64,000 nucleotides of DNA from JBFWUW01 sp050247075 (GCA_050247075.1 JBFWUW010000002.1:124001-188000); one strand, 5' to 3'; positions 25,938 to 34,941 are shown, numbered from the stretch's first letter. Made by a program: numbers and translations. The notes: generated by a model not told the origin, from the letters alone.

Positions 25938-28505
25938 ATGTCGATCTTGCTGACCATGTTGATTCTAGCGGCCTCGCCGCCAGCGTCCAATGACGGGCCG
26001 TCGGACGAGGTCGTCAAGGCCTTTCGGGCCGACTTCGACGACAAGGCCGACCGCAACTACGACCGCTGGCCCGACGGCTGGAAGCGCCAACGCGGCAAGG
26101 GCTACCCGCACTATGTGCAGATCAAGCTGGCCGCTTTGGCGGGCCAGCCAGGGCAGGCCGTGCGGGTCGATCTTGATGGCGGCGCGGCGGCACTCTACAG
26201 CCCGGCCATTCCCATCAGCAGCGAGTATAGTTATGTGGCCGAGGCCCGCATTCGCACGCACGGCTTGAAACGCGACGAAGCCTATCTGACCGTGACGATG
26301 GTCGATGACCAGAACCGCCGGGTAGAGCAGTTGCAGTCGGAACGTATTCGCGAGGCCGCGGATTGGGTCAAGGTCAAGATCGGCCCCACGGCTGCCGGCC
26401 AAAGCCGTGCCGTTGCCGCGGTACTCGGGCTGCACGTCACTCCCACCAGCGGGCACGACATCACCGGGACCGTCTGGTTCGACGATGTCTGGCTGGGTCG
26501 GTTACCCTCGATTTCGCTGGAAACTTCCGCCCCTTTGCATCTCTATCTCGACGCCGAGCAGGTCGAGATCGTCTGCCGCGCATCGGGATTGCAAGGCCTG
26601 CAAACTACGCTGCAACTCTCCCTGGAAGACGCGCAAGGCGAACCGGTCGATTCCACCCTGCGGCGGCTGGATGACATAGCCACGGCCCGCGGCAATTCGT
26701 CGTCCGATCGCCTGGTCTTGCGCTGGCGGCCCAAGATTACGGCGGCTGGCTTCTACCGTGCCCGCGTCACCATGCAAGGCCGCGATGAAACCATTGTCAG
26801 CCGCGAAACAACGCTGGCGGTCTTGCCGGTGGAAGACATGCCGGCCGAGGGAGAGTTTGGCTGGTCGATGCCCGCGGGCGAAGGGGCTGTTCCGCTCACC
26901 GCTTTGCCGCAACTCTTGACGCAGGCCGGCATCAACCGGGTGAAGCTGCCGATCTGGCTCTCCATGGACGACCAGCAACGGTCGTCGGAAATTTCCGTAC
27001 TGGACGAACGCTTGCATGCGCAACATATCGAGCTGATTGGCGTGCTCGACGAGCCCCCCGCCGAGTTGAAGGCCAGGTTTGGCGAGGCACCACGATTGCT
27101 GGCCGCCGATATCTTTTCGCAGCCGCCCGAGCTGTGGCACGACTCGCTGGAGCCCGCCATGACGGCGCTCTCCATGCGCGTCCGCTGGTGGCAATTGGGC
27201 AGCGATGGAGACTCCAGCTTTGTCGGCTATCCCGACCTGACGGGCCGAGTGGGGATCGTCAAACAACACCTGGAGAAGTTTGGGCCCAAGGTCAAGCTGG
27301 CGCTCGGTTGGGGGTGGATCAACGAGCTGCCCCAGCAGCGCCAGCCTCCTTGGCAGGCACTGAACTTGCAAGCCGATCCTCCTCTGACAGCCGGGGAACT
27401 GACCGATTACTTGCAAGGCCCGACCGATGCCAGGCGCTGGGTGAACTTGCAGCCCTTGCCAGAGGGAGAGTACTCCACCGAGGATCGGGCGAGCGATCTC
27501 GTGCGGCGGATGGTGGCGGCCAAGATCGGCGGAGCGGAGGGCATCTTCATGCCCAACCCCCTTCAGGCTGGCCGCGGCCTGCTCAACCCAGACGGCACAC
27601 CGGGCGAATTGTTGCTGCCCTGGCGGACGGCAGCCATCGCGCTGGCCGGTGCCAGCCACCTGGGCAGCGTGGAGTTGGAAGGCAAAAGCCGCAACGAGGT
27701 CTTCAACGGCAGCCACGGCGCGGTGATGGTGGTCTGGAACGAAACTCCCCGGCAAGAACGCTTGTACCTGGGGGAGGATGCCGTCATTACCGATGTTTGG
27801 GGGCGGACGAACCCCGCGCTGCGCGAAGGGGGCCAACAAGTGATTGAAGTCGGGCCGGTCCCCGTGTTGGTGAAAGGCATCAGCGAGCCAATCATTCGCA
27901 TTGCCATGCAGGCCGGCTTCGCGAAAAAGCAGATCCCCTCGGTGCTGGGCGTGGCCCACGACAATTCGCTGCAATTCGTGAACCACTTTCCGCAAGGGGC
28001 GGGTGGCCGGCTGCGGATCGTTGCGCCAGAAGGCTGGGTGGTACAGCCTTCGTCGTTGGACTTCAAGCTGGCGGCCGGCGAGGAACTGCGCCAACCGCTG
28101 CGGATCACGCTGCCGTTCTCGGCCAATAGCGGCCCGCAGCCGATCACGCTGGAATTTGAGATCAATGCGGGCCGCAAGCATACCTTCAGCATCCAACGGC
28201 AAGTCGATGTCGGCCTGGGCGATGTCCTGTTGGAAACCTCCACGAAACTGGATGGCCGAGGCGACCTGATCGTGGAACAGCGGATCACGAATAACACCGA
28301 TGAGTTCGTCAGTTTCAAATGCGAACTGTCGGCCCCCAATCAGCGTTTGCAGCGCACGCAAGTTCTAGAGCTGGGCCGCGGCACCGACGTTCAGCAATAC
28401 ACCATTTCGCCCGGCAAGGATCTGGCGGGAAAACTGATCTGGCTGCGGGCCGTGGAGATTGGCGGTCCCCGCGTCCTCAGCCAGCGGCATGTAGTGAAAC
28501 CATAA
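25938..28505 (+). CDS. Large exported protein with carbohydrate-binding-like and barrel-like regions
   Basis: 855 residues. A short export signal (MSILLTMLILAASPPAS) precedes a jelly-roll-like domain (about 28-195: FRADFDDKADRNYDRWPDGW ... VWFDDVWLGRLP) that looks like a carbohydrate-binding module. The centre (about 300-600) has the feel of a glycosidase-like barrel (INRVKLPIWLSMDD, VRWWQLGSDGDSSF, KLALGWGWINELP), but I could not place a catalytic acid pair. The C-terminal 200 residues are beta-rich, like a NEW3/Ig-type domain (GWVVQPSSLDFKLAAGEELR). A polysaccharide-related role is inferred. It is divergent from the isomerase-like gene. Confidence 0.75.
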   Translation: MSILLTMLILAASPPASNDGPSDEVVKAFRADFDDKADRNYDRWPDGWKRQRGKGYPHYVQIKLAALAGQPGQAVRVDLDGGAAALYSPAIPISSEYSYVAEARIRTHGLKRDEAYLTVTMVDDQNRRVEQLQSERIREAADWVKVKIGPTAAGQSRAVAAVLGLHVTPTSGHDITGTVWFDDVWLGRLPSISLETSAPLHLYLDAEQVEIVCRASGLQGLQTTLQLSLEDAQGEPVDSTLRRLDDIATARGNSSSDRLVLRWRPKITAAGFYRARVTMQGRDETIVSRETTLAVLPVEDMPAEGEFGWSMPAGEGAVPLTALPQLLTQAGINRVKLPIWLSMDDQQRSSEISVLDERLHAQHIELIGVLDEPPAELKARFGEAPRLLAADIFSQPPELWHDSLEPAMTALSMRVRWWQLGSDGDSSFVGYPDLTGRVGIVKQHLEKFGPKVKLALGWGWINELPQQRQPPWQALNLQADPPLTAGELTDYLQGPTDARRWVNLQPLPEGEYSTEDRASDLVRRMVAAKIGGAEGIFMPNPLQAGRGLLNPDGTPGELLLPWRTAAIALAGASHLGSVELEGKSRNEVFNGSHGAVMVVWNETPRQERLYLGEDAVITDVWGRTNPALREGGQQVIEVGPVPVLVKGISEPIIRIAMQAGFAKKQIPSVLGVAHDNSLQFVNHFPQGAGGRLRIVAPEGWVVQPSSLDFKLAAGEELRQPLRITLPFSANSGPQPITLEFEINAGRKHTFSIQRQVDVGLGDVLLETSTKLDGRGDLIVEQRITNNTDEFVSFKCELSAPNQRLQRTQVLELGRGTDVQQYTISPGKDLAGKLIWLRAVEIGGPRVLSQRHVVKP

Positions 28506-28860
28506 CGGCGTCGCGGGCCGGATTGTGCATCGCGGTCGAGAACGGCGGGATGGTACTGCCCTGCCAAGTGAAGAACCACGAATCGAACGAATCTAACGAA
28601 TGAATCTTCTGAGTGGATACTCGTTTGAGGACAAGGGGGCGGGCAGCGACTGGAAGAACTCGTACCGTGGGATCCTTGATTCGTTAGATTCGTTCGATTC
28701 GTGGTTCTCACCAAGCCACGTATAATCGCCGGTGCGCATTCAACTCGCTGGCAATGCATTATCTTCAAATGTCTGTCGCGTTTGTCCCGCCATTGCCGCT
28801 GCCGCGGCAATACGAGACAATGAGCGTATCACTCGCCACACCCATCCCCATTCGTCCGCC
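28506..28860. other. 355-bp gap holding an inverted-repeat element
   Basis: No gene supported. Most of the gap is occupied by a 137-bp structure with perfect 30-bp inverted arms. The last 150 bp before the next start codon have no clear promoter motif. Confidence 0.55.
28572..28708. repeat. Perfect 30-bp inverted repeat, AATCTAACGAAT type
   Basis: The arms 28572-28601 and 28679-28708 are exact reverse complements. Each is built from near-tandem ACGAATC/AACGAAT units (core CGAACGAATCTAACGAAT). A 77-bp GC-rich centre separates them. It is not followed by a T-run and lies 67 bp after a stop codon, so it looks like a miniature element or repetitive palindrome. Confidence 0.85.
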
Positions 28861-29109
28861 ATGCCGCAAGAATATCTTCCCAACGACGACCGCTTTGACC
28901 GCCAAGAGGCCCGCGGTACGCCGTTGCTGGCCGCCGTCAACGAGCTCTGCCTGCGTCTGAATCTGTCGCTGGACGACATGGAACGGTTGAGCATGGGAGA
29001 AGTCTTCCAGCATGCCCGGTCGCTATACGGCCAAGACCTGCCCGAATTCTGGCGGGTGTGGGCCGATTGGAACATGCCCGATCAAGAGCAGCCGATGGGC
29101 GATCTGTAG
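28861..29109 (+). CDS. Small protein of unknown function
   Basis: 82 residues from ATG 28861; the open frame reaches back to 28732, but that part has low-complexity, non-coding-like composition. The protein is acidic and helical (LLAAVNELCLRLNLSLDDME, FQHARSLYGQDLPEFWRVW) with no membrane segment. It ends 28 bp before the barstar-like gene in the same direction and may be co-transcribed with it. The ribosome-binding site is weak. No family recognised. Confidence 0.6.
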   Translation: MPQEYLPNDDRFDRQEARGTPLLAAVNELCLRLNLSLDDMERLSMGEVFQHARSLYGQDLPEFWRVWADWNMPDQEQPMGDL

Positions 29110-29137
29110 GTAAACGCGGGCTCTTGTTCTCCAGCGA

Positions 29138-29557
29138 ATGGTACGCATGGCGGGTGACTTGCAATTCATCAAAGACGTGGCGGCGTTTCATCCCGCGGAC
29201 GCCGTGGTGGTTCGCATCCCCCCGGGCATTCGCACCAAACATGCGTTACTGGCGGAGTTTCAACGGCAATTGCGGCTGCCCGGTTACTTTGGCTGGAATT
29301 GGGATGCCTTGGAGGATTGCCTGCGCGACCTGAGTTGGCTGGGTGAAACGCAAGACATTGCCGTAGTCCATGACTCGCTGCCGCTGCCGCGCGGCCGCCG
29401 CAACCGGCCCATGTATCTGCGGCTGCTGAACGATGTGGCGGAATTCTGGCAGCGCCATGGCAGCCGCCAGTTCCAGGTCATCTTTCCCGCGTCCGTTCGC
29501 CCGCACGTCCTGCGACACCTGCCCCATCCGCCGCGGCCCGACGCGGAAACCGCCTGA
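29138..29557 (+). CDS. Barstar family protein (RNase inhibitor-like)
   Basis: 139 residues. The region 35-70 carries the barstar core (LLAEFQRQLRLPGYFGWNWD, ALEDCLRDLSWL), with the F/Y-G-x-NWDAL-D signature that in barstar lies at the barnase-binding face. Barstars block barnase-type RNases by covering the active site. No barnase or other secreted RNase gene is visible in the window, so the target is unknown; orphan barstars are common. ATG 29147 is an alternative start three codons in. Confidence 0.82.
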   Translation: MVRMAGDLQFIKDVAAFHPADAVVVRIPPGIRTKHALLAEFQRQLRLPGYFGWNWDALEDCLRDLSWLGETQDIAVVHDSLPLPRGRRNRPMYLRLLNDVAEFWQRHGSRQFQVIFPASVRPHVLRHLPHPPRPDAETA

Positions 29558-29587
29558 CAAATGCGTTCGATGCTGCCTAGAATGTGA

Positions 29588-29605
29588 GTGTGCCATATCG
29601 CACAC
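29588..29605 (+). promoter_or_regulatory. Inverted repeat, candidate activator-binding site
   Basis: GTGTGC (29588-29593) and GCACAC (29600-29605) form a perfect dyad with a 6-bp spacer. It lies about 105 bp upstream of the sigma-54 -24 element, the usual distance for an enhancer-type site bound by an NtrC-family activator. Binding by the adjacent activator is an inference. Confidence 0.5.
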
Positions 29606-29709
29606 TATAGGGCGTATTCGCGCATGTCGATCGGCTGGTGTTGAGCTGGATGCAGCCAGATCAACGCACGGGTCAGCCCTTGGACTAGAACAACACGACC
29701 TTGTGCGAT

Positions 29710-29725
29710 TGGCACATGGCTTGCT
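29710..29725 (+). promoter_or_regulatory. Sigma-54 (RpoN) promoter
   Basis: TGGCACATGGCTTGCT keeps the invariant GG and GC 10 bp apart and matches TGGCAC-N5-TTGCW. Transcription would start near 29736, about 80 nt before the NtrC-type gene at 29818, so the activator may control its own operon. Confidence 0.82.
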
Positions 29726-29817
29726 TTTGATCGACTAGCTGGCGCTGCGGATTCTTACCGCGCGCGAGCGCCAAGCTTGAGTACGATCGGCCGCGTGAAC
29801 TTCAGAACCAGGCTGCC

Positions 29818-31200
29818 ATGGAAGACAACAACGAAGAAATCGACCTGTTGTTTGTAGACGACGATACCGAGTTTCGGTCGGTCGCCGCGCGGCGTTTTCT
29901 AAAGCGGGGCTTCAACGTGCAGGAAGCCGCGGACGGCCAAGAGGCCCTCGCCATTGCCGGACGACGCGTATTTGACGTGGCTATTCTCGATCTTCGTATG
30001 CCCGGCATGTCAGGATTGGAAGTCTTGGAAAAGCTGCGGGCAGCGCAGCCCGAGTGCGAGGCGATCATTCTGACGGGCGAAGGGACGGTGGAAACCGCCG
30101 TGCAGGCCATGAAACTGGGTGCCTGCGACTATCTGACTAAACCCTTTTCGCTGGCCGAGCTGGAAATCGTGGTCAGAAAGGCCTTCGATCGCCGCAAGTT
30201 GAGCAAAGAGAACATGCAGCTCAAGGCGGCCCTTTCGCGTAGCCAATCGAAGCGCGAGATGGTCGGTCGGTCGGCGGCCATTCGCGAGGTCTTTCGACTG
30301 ATTGAGCGGGCCGGCCCGACCGACAAAGCCATTCTCATCCAAGGCGAAAGCGGCACCGGCAAGGAACTGGTAGCGCGGGCCTTGCACCGCGCTAGCGCGC
30401 GGCCCGACACTCCCCTGGTGGTCATCAATTGCGCAGCCTTGCCCGAGACCTTGCTGGAAAGCGAATTGTTCGGGTACGAGAAAGGGGCTTTCACGGGTGC
30501 CGTCGCGGCCAAGCCGGGCTTGTTTGAAGTCGCCGATGGCGGCACGTTGTTTATCGACGAGATCGGCGAACTGCCCGGTTCTTTGCAGGCCAAGCTATTG
30601 CGCGTGCTGGAAGATGGATCGATGCGGCGGATTGGTTCGCTCAAGGAGCGTCGCGTTCATGTGCGGCTGCTGGCGGCAACCAATCGCAATCTGGCGGACG
30701 AGGTCAAGGCGGGCCGCTTCCGCGAGGACTTGTTCTATCGCATCAATGTCATGGCATTTGAACTCCCTCCATTGCGGTCGCGTGCCAGTGACATTCCGCT
30801 GTTGGTGGAACACTTCCTGGGAGATGGCTGGCGGATCGATGCCGATGCATTGCGGGCACTGGAGCGGCAACCCTGGCCCGGCAATGTTCGGCAGTTGATC
30901 AACACGCTCGACCGGGCCAAGATATTGGCCGACGATAAGCAGATCACACTGCGTGATTTGCCCGCTGAAATGGCCGGCTCGACCGTTGCGGGCAATGGTG
31001 AGACCGCGGCACTTCCCGGCTCACCCGACGCCCTGGCGGCCGTGCAGCGTGCCCACATTGTTGAAGTCTTGACGCGCGAACGAGGCAACAAGGCACGCAC
31101 AGCGCGGGCCCTGGGCGTCAATCGCCGTAGCTTGTACCGGCTGCTCGAGAAGTACAATCTTAAGCTCCCCCACGAAAACGTATCCGACGTCGCCCGCTAA
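29818..31200 (+). CDS. Sigma-54-dependent NtrC-family response regulator
   Basis: 460 residues in the canonical order. The receiver domain (about 8-122) has acidic Asp14-16, phospho-acceptor Asp58 and Lys108. The AAA+ domain (about 150-385) has Walker A GESGTGKE (176-183), the sigma-54 contact loop GAFTGA (223-228) and a Walker B/GTLFIDEIGELP stretch near 242-253. A Fis-type helix-turn-helix closes the protein (about 415-448, KARTARALGVNRRSLYRLL). The intact GAFTGA loop means it should open sigma-54 promoters. It is the first gene of a signalling operon behind a sigma-54 promoter. A 174-bp repeat element lies directly after its stop codon. Confidence 0.96.
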   Translation: MEDNNEEIDLLFVDDDTEFRSVAARRFLKRGFNVQEAADGQEALAIAGRRVFDVAILDLRMPGMSGLEVLEKLRAAQPECEAIILTGEGTVETAVQAMKLGACDYLTKPFSLAELEIVVRKAFDRRKLSKENMQLKAALSRSQSKREMVGRSAAIREVFRLIERAGPTDKAILIQGESGTGKELVARALHRASARPDTPLVVINCAALPETLLESELFGYEKGAFTGAVAAKPGLFEVADGGTLFIDEIGELPGSLQAKLLRVLEDGSMRRIGSLKERRVHVRLLAATNRNLADEVKAGRFREDLFYRINVMAFELPPLRSRASDIPLLVEHFLGDGWRIDADALRALERQPWPGNVRQLINTLDRAKILADDKQITLRDLPAEMAGSTVAGNGETAALPGSPDALAAVQRAHIVEVLTRERGNKARTARALGVNRRSLYRLLEKYNLKLPHENVSDVAR

Positions 31201-31371
31201 GGAACGGGCCCGAAATAAAATCGGCGGTTTTTCTCCCTCTCCCTCTGGGAGAGGGCCGGGGTGAGGGCTGCCGCGCGATGGAATATCGCGCGACACGTCC
31301 CCTCTCCCCAACCCTCTCCCGGAGTACCGGGAGAGGGGCTTCAAGTGGAACTTATTCCGGGCCAGTACCCA
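31198..31371. mobile_element. MITE-like element with terminal inverted repeats
   Basis: The ends, 31198-31222 and 31348-31371, are inverted relatives of TAGGAACTGGCCCGGAATAA, about 18 of 24 positions matching with one extra base on the left. The interior has CCCTCTCCC/GGGAGAGGG palindromes and a CGCGCGAT/ATCGCGCG dyad. It begins at the TAA stop of the activator gene. A second element with the same kind of ends lies at 54073-54176. Confidence 0.7.
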
Positions 31372-31419
31372 AGATACGCCTGGGAACGAATTCGGCCCTT
31401 TTCCACCGTCCGTCAGGCC

Positions 31420-32577
31420 ATGATTCCGAACCAAGAACTCTTTCCGCGATACCAGGACCTGCAACGGTACGTAGGTTGGCGGCCAGAGGATGCCCAACGG
31501 ATGCGGTCGCTGCTGGATACAATCCGGCCGAGTTTTGATGGCTTGATTGATGACTTCTATGCGGAGATCGCCCGGCATGACGCCGCCCGGCGGGTCGTTA
31601 CGGGGGGCGAAAGTCAAATCGCCCGGCTCAAACAATCGCTGCGAGGCTGGCTGGAAGATCTGTTTTCTGGCGACTACGATGCTGCCTACGTTCGCCGCCG
31701 CTGGAATGTGGGGCTCCGGCATGTCGAGATTGGGTTGGATCAAATCTATACCAACGCGGCGCTATCTCGGCTGCGGCAAGGATTGGTTGCGGCCCTCTCG
31801 CACGACCGCCCAAGCCAAGAATCGGCCGAGGCATGCCGATCGCTGAACATGCTGATCGACCTCGACCTGGCGATCATCGAAGACGCCTACCAGACCGAGT
31901 ATGCGGCGCGGTTGCAGCGCATTGAGCGCCTGGCGACCCTGGGACAGGTATCTGGCGGGATAGCCCACGAACTTCGCAATCCCCTCAACGTCGTCAAGAC
32001 ATCGGTCTACTTTTTACTGAATGCCCGCCATCTCGCACCGGAAAAGCTGACCGAACATTTACAGCGTATCGAGCGCCAGGTTGGCTTGGCCGACCGCGTG
32101 ATTACGGCCCTGGCCGATTTTTCCCGCCTGCCCCTACCGCAACTGCGGCCCCTGCCTTTGGCCCCTTGTTTGCAAGAATCGTTGCAAGAGACACCCCTGC
32201 CGCCGCAAGTGCGTGTCCGCTTGGAATGCCCACCCAACGTGCCCGCCGTTTTGGGCGATATCGACCAATTGCAAATCGCCTTTGGCAATCTGTTTCGCAA
32301 CGCCCGCGATGCCATGCCGCACGGCGGGCTGCTGGGTATTGACGCCCGCGAGGAAGGGGCCTTCGTGGCGGTCGATATTTGCGATGACGGCGTGGGAATC
32401 AGCGCCGAGCACCTGGAGCGAATCATGGAGCCGCTCTACTCCACCAAGTCCCGCGGGCTGGGCCTGGGACTGGCGATTACGCGCGCCATTATCGAGAAGC
32501 ACCAAGGCCAACTTCGCGTTCAAAGCCAGTTGGGACAGGGCAGCCGTTTTACGGTGCGCCTTGTCGCGGCCACCTGA
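31420..32577 (+). CDS. Globin-coupled sensor histidine kinase
   Basis: 385 residues from ATG 31420. The open frame goes back to 31261, but that part lies within a repeat element and translates to its palindromes. Residues 1-155 resemble the protoglobin/globin-coupled sensor domain (LLDTIRPSFDGLIDDFY, LEDLFSGDYDAAYVRRRWNVG), with His101 in LRHVEIGL as the likely proximal haem ligand. Then come HisKA (IAHELRNPLN, His183) and HATPase_c (about 275-385, with DDGVGIS and GLGLGLAITR). There is no membrane segment, so it should sense a diffusible gas or redox state in the cytoplasm. It lies between the NtrC-type regulator and a receiver protein, its likely partners. Confidence 0.88.
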   Translation: MIPNQELFPRYQDLQRYVGWRPEDAQRMRSLLDTIRPSFDGLIDDFYAEIARHDAARRVVTGGESQIARLKQSLRGWLEDLFSGDYDAAYVRRRWNVGLRHVEIGLDQIYTNAALSRLRQGLVAALSHDRPSQESAEACRSLNMLIDLDLAIIEDAYQTEYAARLQRIERLATLGQVSGGIAHELRNPLNVVKTSVYFLLNARHLAPEKLTEHLQRIERQVGLADRVITALADFSRLPLPQLRPLPLAPCLQESLQETPLPPQVRVRLECPPNVPAVLGDIDQLQIAFGNLFRNARDAMPHGGLLGIDAREEGAFVAVDICDDGVGISAEHLERIMEPLYSTKSRGLGLGLAITRAIIEKHQGQLRVQSQLGQGSRFTVRLVAAT

Positions 32578-32593
32578 CGGAACCAACCAATCC

Positions 32594-33322
32594 ATGAGCC
32601 AAACTCGGCCCAACGTGCTGGTCGTCGATGACGAGCCCGATATCTGCGCCAATCTGTGCGACATCCTTACCGACCTGGGCTATCCGGTGGACGTAGCCCA
32701 CAACGGCGAGGAAGCCTTGCAACTGGTCCGTAAAAAGCCTTATGCCGTGGCCCTGCTGGACCTGCGGATGCCAGGCATGGACGGGCTGGAGTTGTACCGC
32801 CAGATCAAATTGGTGCAATCGGCCACCGTGGCCATCATTGTCACGGCCTATTCATCCAGCGAGACGGTGACCCAGGCCCTGCACGCCGGAGCCTGGAAAG
32901 TCGTCCGCAAGCCGGTTGAACTTGGCCGTTTGTTGCCGCTGATCGAAGAAGCAGCCGAACAGCCGCTGGTTTTAGTGGTGGACGACGACACCGAGTTGTG
33001 CGAAACAATGTGGGAACTGTTGCGTGAGCAAGGATTCCGCGTTGCGCTAGCGCACGATAGCCGCATGGCACGGCATTGCCTGGAACAGGCAGCCGCGCAC
33101 GTTGTGCTGATCGACATGCGGCTGCCGCAAGGAAACGGAGCCGAGGTGTTTCACATGGTGCGGGCCGCCGCGCCGCAATCCAAGACCATTCTGATCACGG
33201 GCTATCGCTCGGAAGTGGCCGAGATGGTCCAACAGGCCCAGGCCGCCGGTGCCGATGCCGTCTGTTACAAACCGTTCGACGTGCGGTCCTTGCTGGAGAC
33301 CGTATCCCGCTTGTCGGGATAA
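32594..33322 (+). CDS. Tandem receiver-domain response regulator without output domain
   Basis: 242 residues from ATG 32594, 16 bp after the globin kinase; the longer open frame into that gene is an overlap in another frame. Two complete receivers are present: REC1 (about 6-118, Asp12-13, phospho-acceptor Asp56, Lys106) and REC2 (about 125-240, Asp130-132, phospho-acceptor Asp174). No DNA-binding or enzymatic domain follows. Such proteins pass phosphate between kinases or act as sinks. The next gene starts 4 bp later, so translation is probably coupled. Confidence 0.9.
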   Translation: MSQTRPNVLVVDDEPDICANLCDILTDLGYPVDVAHNGEEALQLVRKKPYAVALLDLRMPGMDGLELYRQIKLVQSATVAIIVTAYSSSETVTQALHAGAWKVVRKPVELGRLLPLIEEAAEQPLVLVVDDDTELCETMWELLREQGFRVALAHDSRMARHCLEQAAAHVVLIDMRLPQGNGAEVFHMVRAAAPQSKTILITGYRSEVAEMVQQAQAAGADAVCYKPFDVRSLLETVSRLSG

Positions 33323-33326
33323 TACC

Positions 33327-34784
33327 ATGCCCGCTGCAAACGCCCTACGGATCGTGATTGTCGAGGACGACGCCGACACCTGCGCCAATCTCAGCGACAT
33401 CTTGGCGCTTGACAATTTTCAAGTCGAAACCGCCGCCTCCCTGGCGGAAGCCGCCCAGCGCAGCGATTGGTCGAACGTTTTCGCCGTCATCCTCGACCGC
33501 CGCTTGCCCGACGGCCAGGCCGAGGAACTGCTGCCGCGGCTGAAGCAAATCGCGCCCGACGCCGCCATCATCATTGTGACCGGTTATCCCGATCTGGAGG
33601 GGGCTCTTTCTTGTCTGCGCCAAGGTGCGGCGGACTACATTCTCAAGCCGATCAGCCCCGAGGAATTGCGGGCGACCCTGGGTGGAATCGTGGAACGGCG
33701 GCGCTTGACGCGCGAAAAGCGGCGCAGCGAAGAAGCCTTTCGGCACCTGGTGGAAGCCGCCGAGTGCATGATCGTTATTTTGCGCGCGGATCGCACGATC
33801 TGCTATTTCAGTCCCTATGCCCAGGAGTTGACCGGGTACTCGTCGGAGCAATCGCTGGGGCGAGACTACTTTGATTTGTGCTTGCTGGCCGAAGACCACG
33901 GCCACATGGCGGATGTGCTGGACCGCGTGTTGAGCGGCCAGCATATTCGTGGAGATGAGCGCCGCGTACGCTGTGCCGACGGTTCTCTGCGGTGGATGTT
34001 GTGGAGCGCGCGGCGGCTGGAAGACTACGACGGCGCGCCAGGCATGTTGGCGATTGGCCTGGATATGACGGCCCGCAAACGGGCCGAGGAGCGCGCCTTA
34101 CAGTCCGAACGGCTGGCCGCGATTGGTGAAATGGTCGCCGGCCTGGCCCACGAAAGCCGCAACGCCCTGCAGCGCAGTTCCGCTTGCTTGGAAATGCTGG
34201 AACTGGAAGTCGAGGACCGGCCCGAGGCACTCGACCTGGTCAAACGGGTTCACAAGGCGCAACATCACTTGCACCACCTGTACGAGGAGGTGCGCGCGTA
34301 TGCCGCGCCGATCAATCTACAACGCCAGCGCTGCAACTTGAATGAGCTTTGGCGAGATACCTGGGCAAACTTGTCGGTGGCCCGCCATGGCAAGTCCATC
34401 GTCCTGTGCGAACCGCTGAGCCAACCAGAGTTGTCAGCCGAGGTGGACGCCTTCGCCGTGGGGCAGGTCTTTCGCAACATCCTGGAAAACGCCATCGCGG
34501 CCTGCCCCGAGGAAGGGGAAGTCACCATCGCTGGCCGGCCAACCCAGCTCAACGAGCGACAAGCCGTGCAAATCTCCTTCAGCGACAACGGCCCCGGGCT
34601 GACCGACGAACAGCGCCGCAAGATCTTCGAACCCTTTTTTACCACCAAGACCAAGGGGACCGGCCTGGGAATGGCCATCGCCAGGCGGATCATCGACGCC
34701 CACGGCGGCAAGATCACGGTCGGCGACAATCCGCATCAAGGAGCCAAAATCGTCGTCACGTTGCCTTGCGTTTCCGGCCCGTAG
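33327..34784 (+). CDS. REC-PAS sensor histidine kinase
   Basis: 485 residues from ATG 33327, 4 bp after the tandem receiver gene. The order is receiver (about 6-122, phospho-acceptor Asp57, Lys107), PAS (about 136-252, with RTICYFSPYAQELTGYSSEQ), HisKA (AGLAHESRNALQ, His275) and HATPase_c (about 370-480, with NILENAIAACPEEGE, SDNGPGL and GTGLGMAIARRI). An N-terminal receiver upstream of a kinase lets another kinase's phosphate state control it. No membrane helix is seen. With its neighbours it gives the operon two kinases and four receivers, a phosphorelay-like set. Confidence 0.93.
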   Translation: MPAANALRIVIVEDDADTCANLSDILALDNFQVETAASLAEAAQRSDWSNVFAVILDRRLPDGQAEELLPRLKQIAPDAAIIIVTGYPDLEGALSCLRQGAADYILKPISPEELRATLGGIVERRRLTREKRRSEEAFRHLVEAAECMIVILRADRTICYFSPYAQELTGYSSEQSLGRDYFDLCLLAEDHGHMADVLDRVLSGQHIRGDERRVRCADGSLRWMLWSARRLEDYDGAPGMLAIGLDMTARKRAEERALQSERLAAIGEMVAGLAHESRNALQRSSACLEMLELEVEDRPEALDLVKRVHKAQHHLHHLYEEVRAYAAPINLQRQRCNLNELWRDTWANLSVARHGKSIVLCEPLSQPELSAEVDAFAVGQVFRNILENAIAACPEEGEVTIAGRPTQLNERQAVQISFSDNGPGLTDEQRRKIFEPFFTTKTKGTGLGMAIARRIIDAHGGKITVGDNPHQGAKIVVTLPCVSGP

Positions 34785-34912
34785 ACACAGATCAATAAAC
34801 GCCGATCGAACTGCTGGCCTCCCCCCATCATGCAGGGATTGCCGCACTTCATCCCCCTAGATCTGGCCTGCTGACGAGCGGAACAGCCACGTAATCACTT
34901 GCCAAACGCTCC

Positions 34913-34941
34913 TTGACAGCCGCCGTAGCGGTTTTTACGAT
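34913..34941 (+). promoter_or_regulatory. Sigma-70-type promoter of rpmF
   Basis: TTGACA at 34913-34918 and TACGAT at 34936-34941 are separated by exactly 17 bp. Transcription would start near 34948, about 67 nt before ATG 35015. The -35 is a perfect match and the -10 is 4 of 6. Confidence 0.8.

Noticed and set aside
26502..28361. 619-codon open frame on the - strand
   Set aside because: Antisense to the large exported protein, with no signal peptide or recognisable motif.
31261..31419. Upstream start for the globin-coupled kinase
   Set aside because: The extra residues translate a palindromic repeat element, and the sensor domain begins after ATG 31420.
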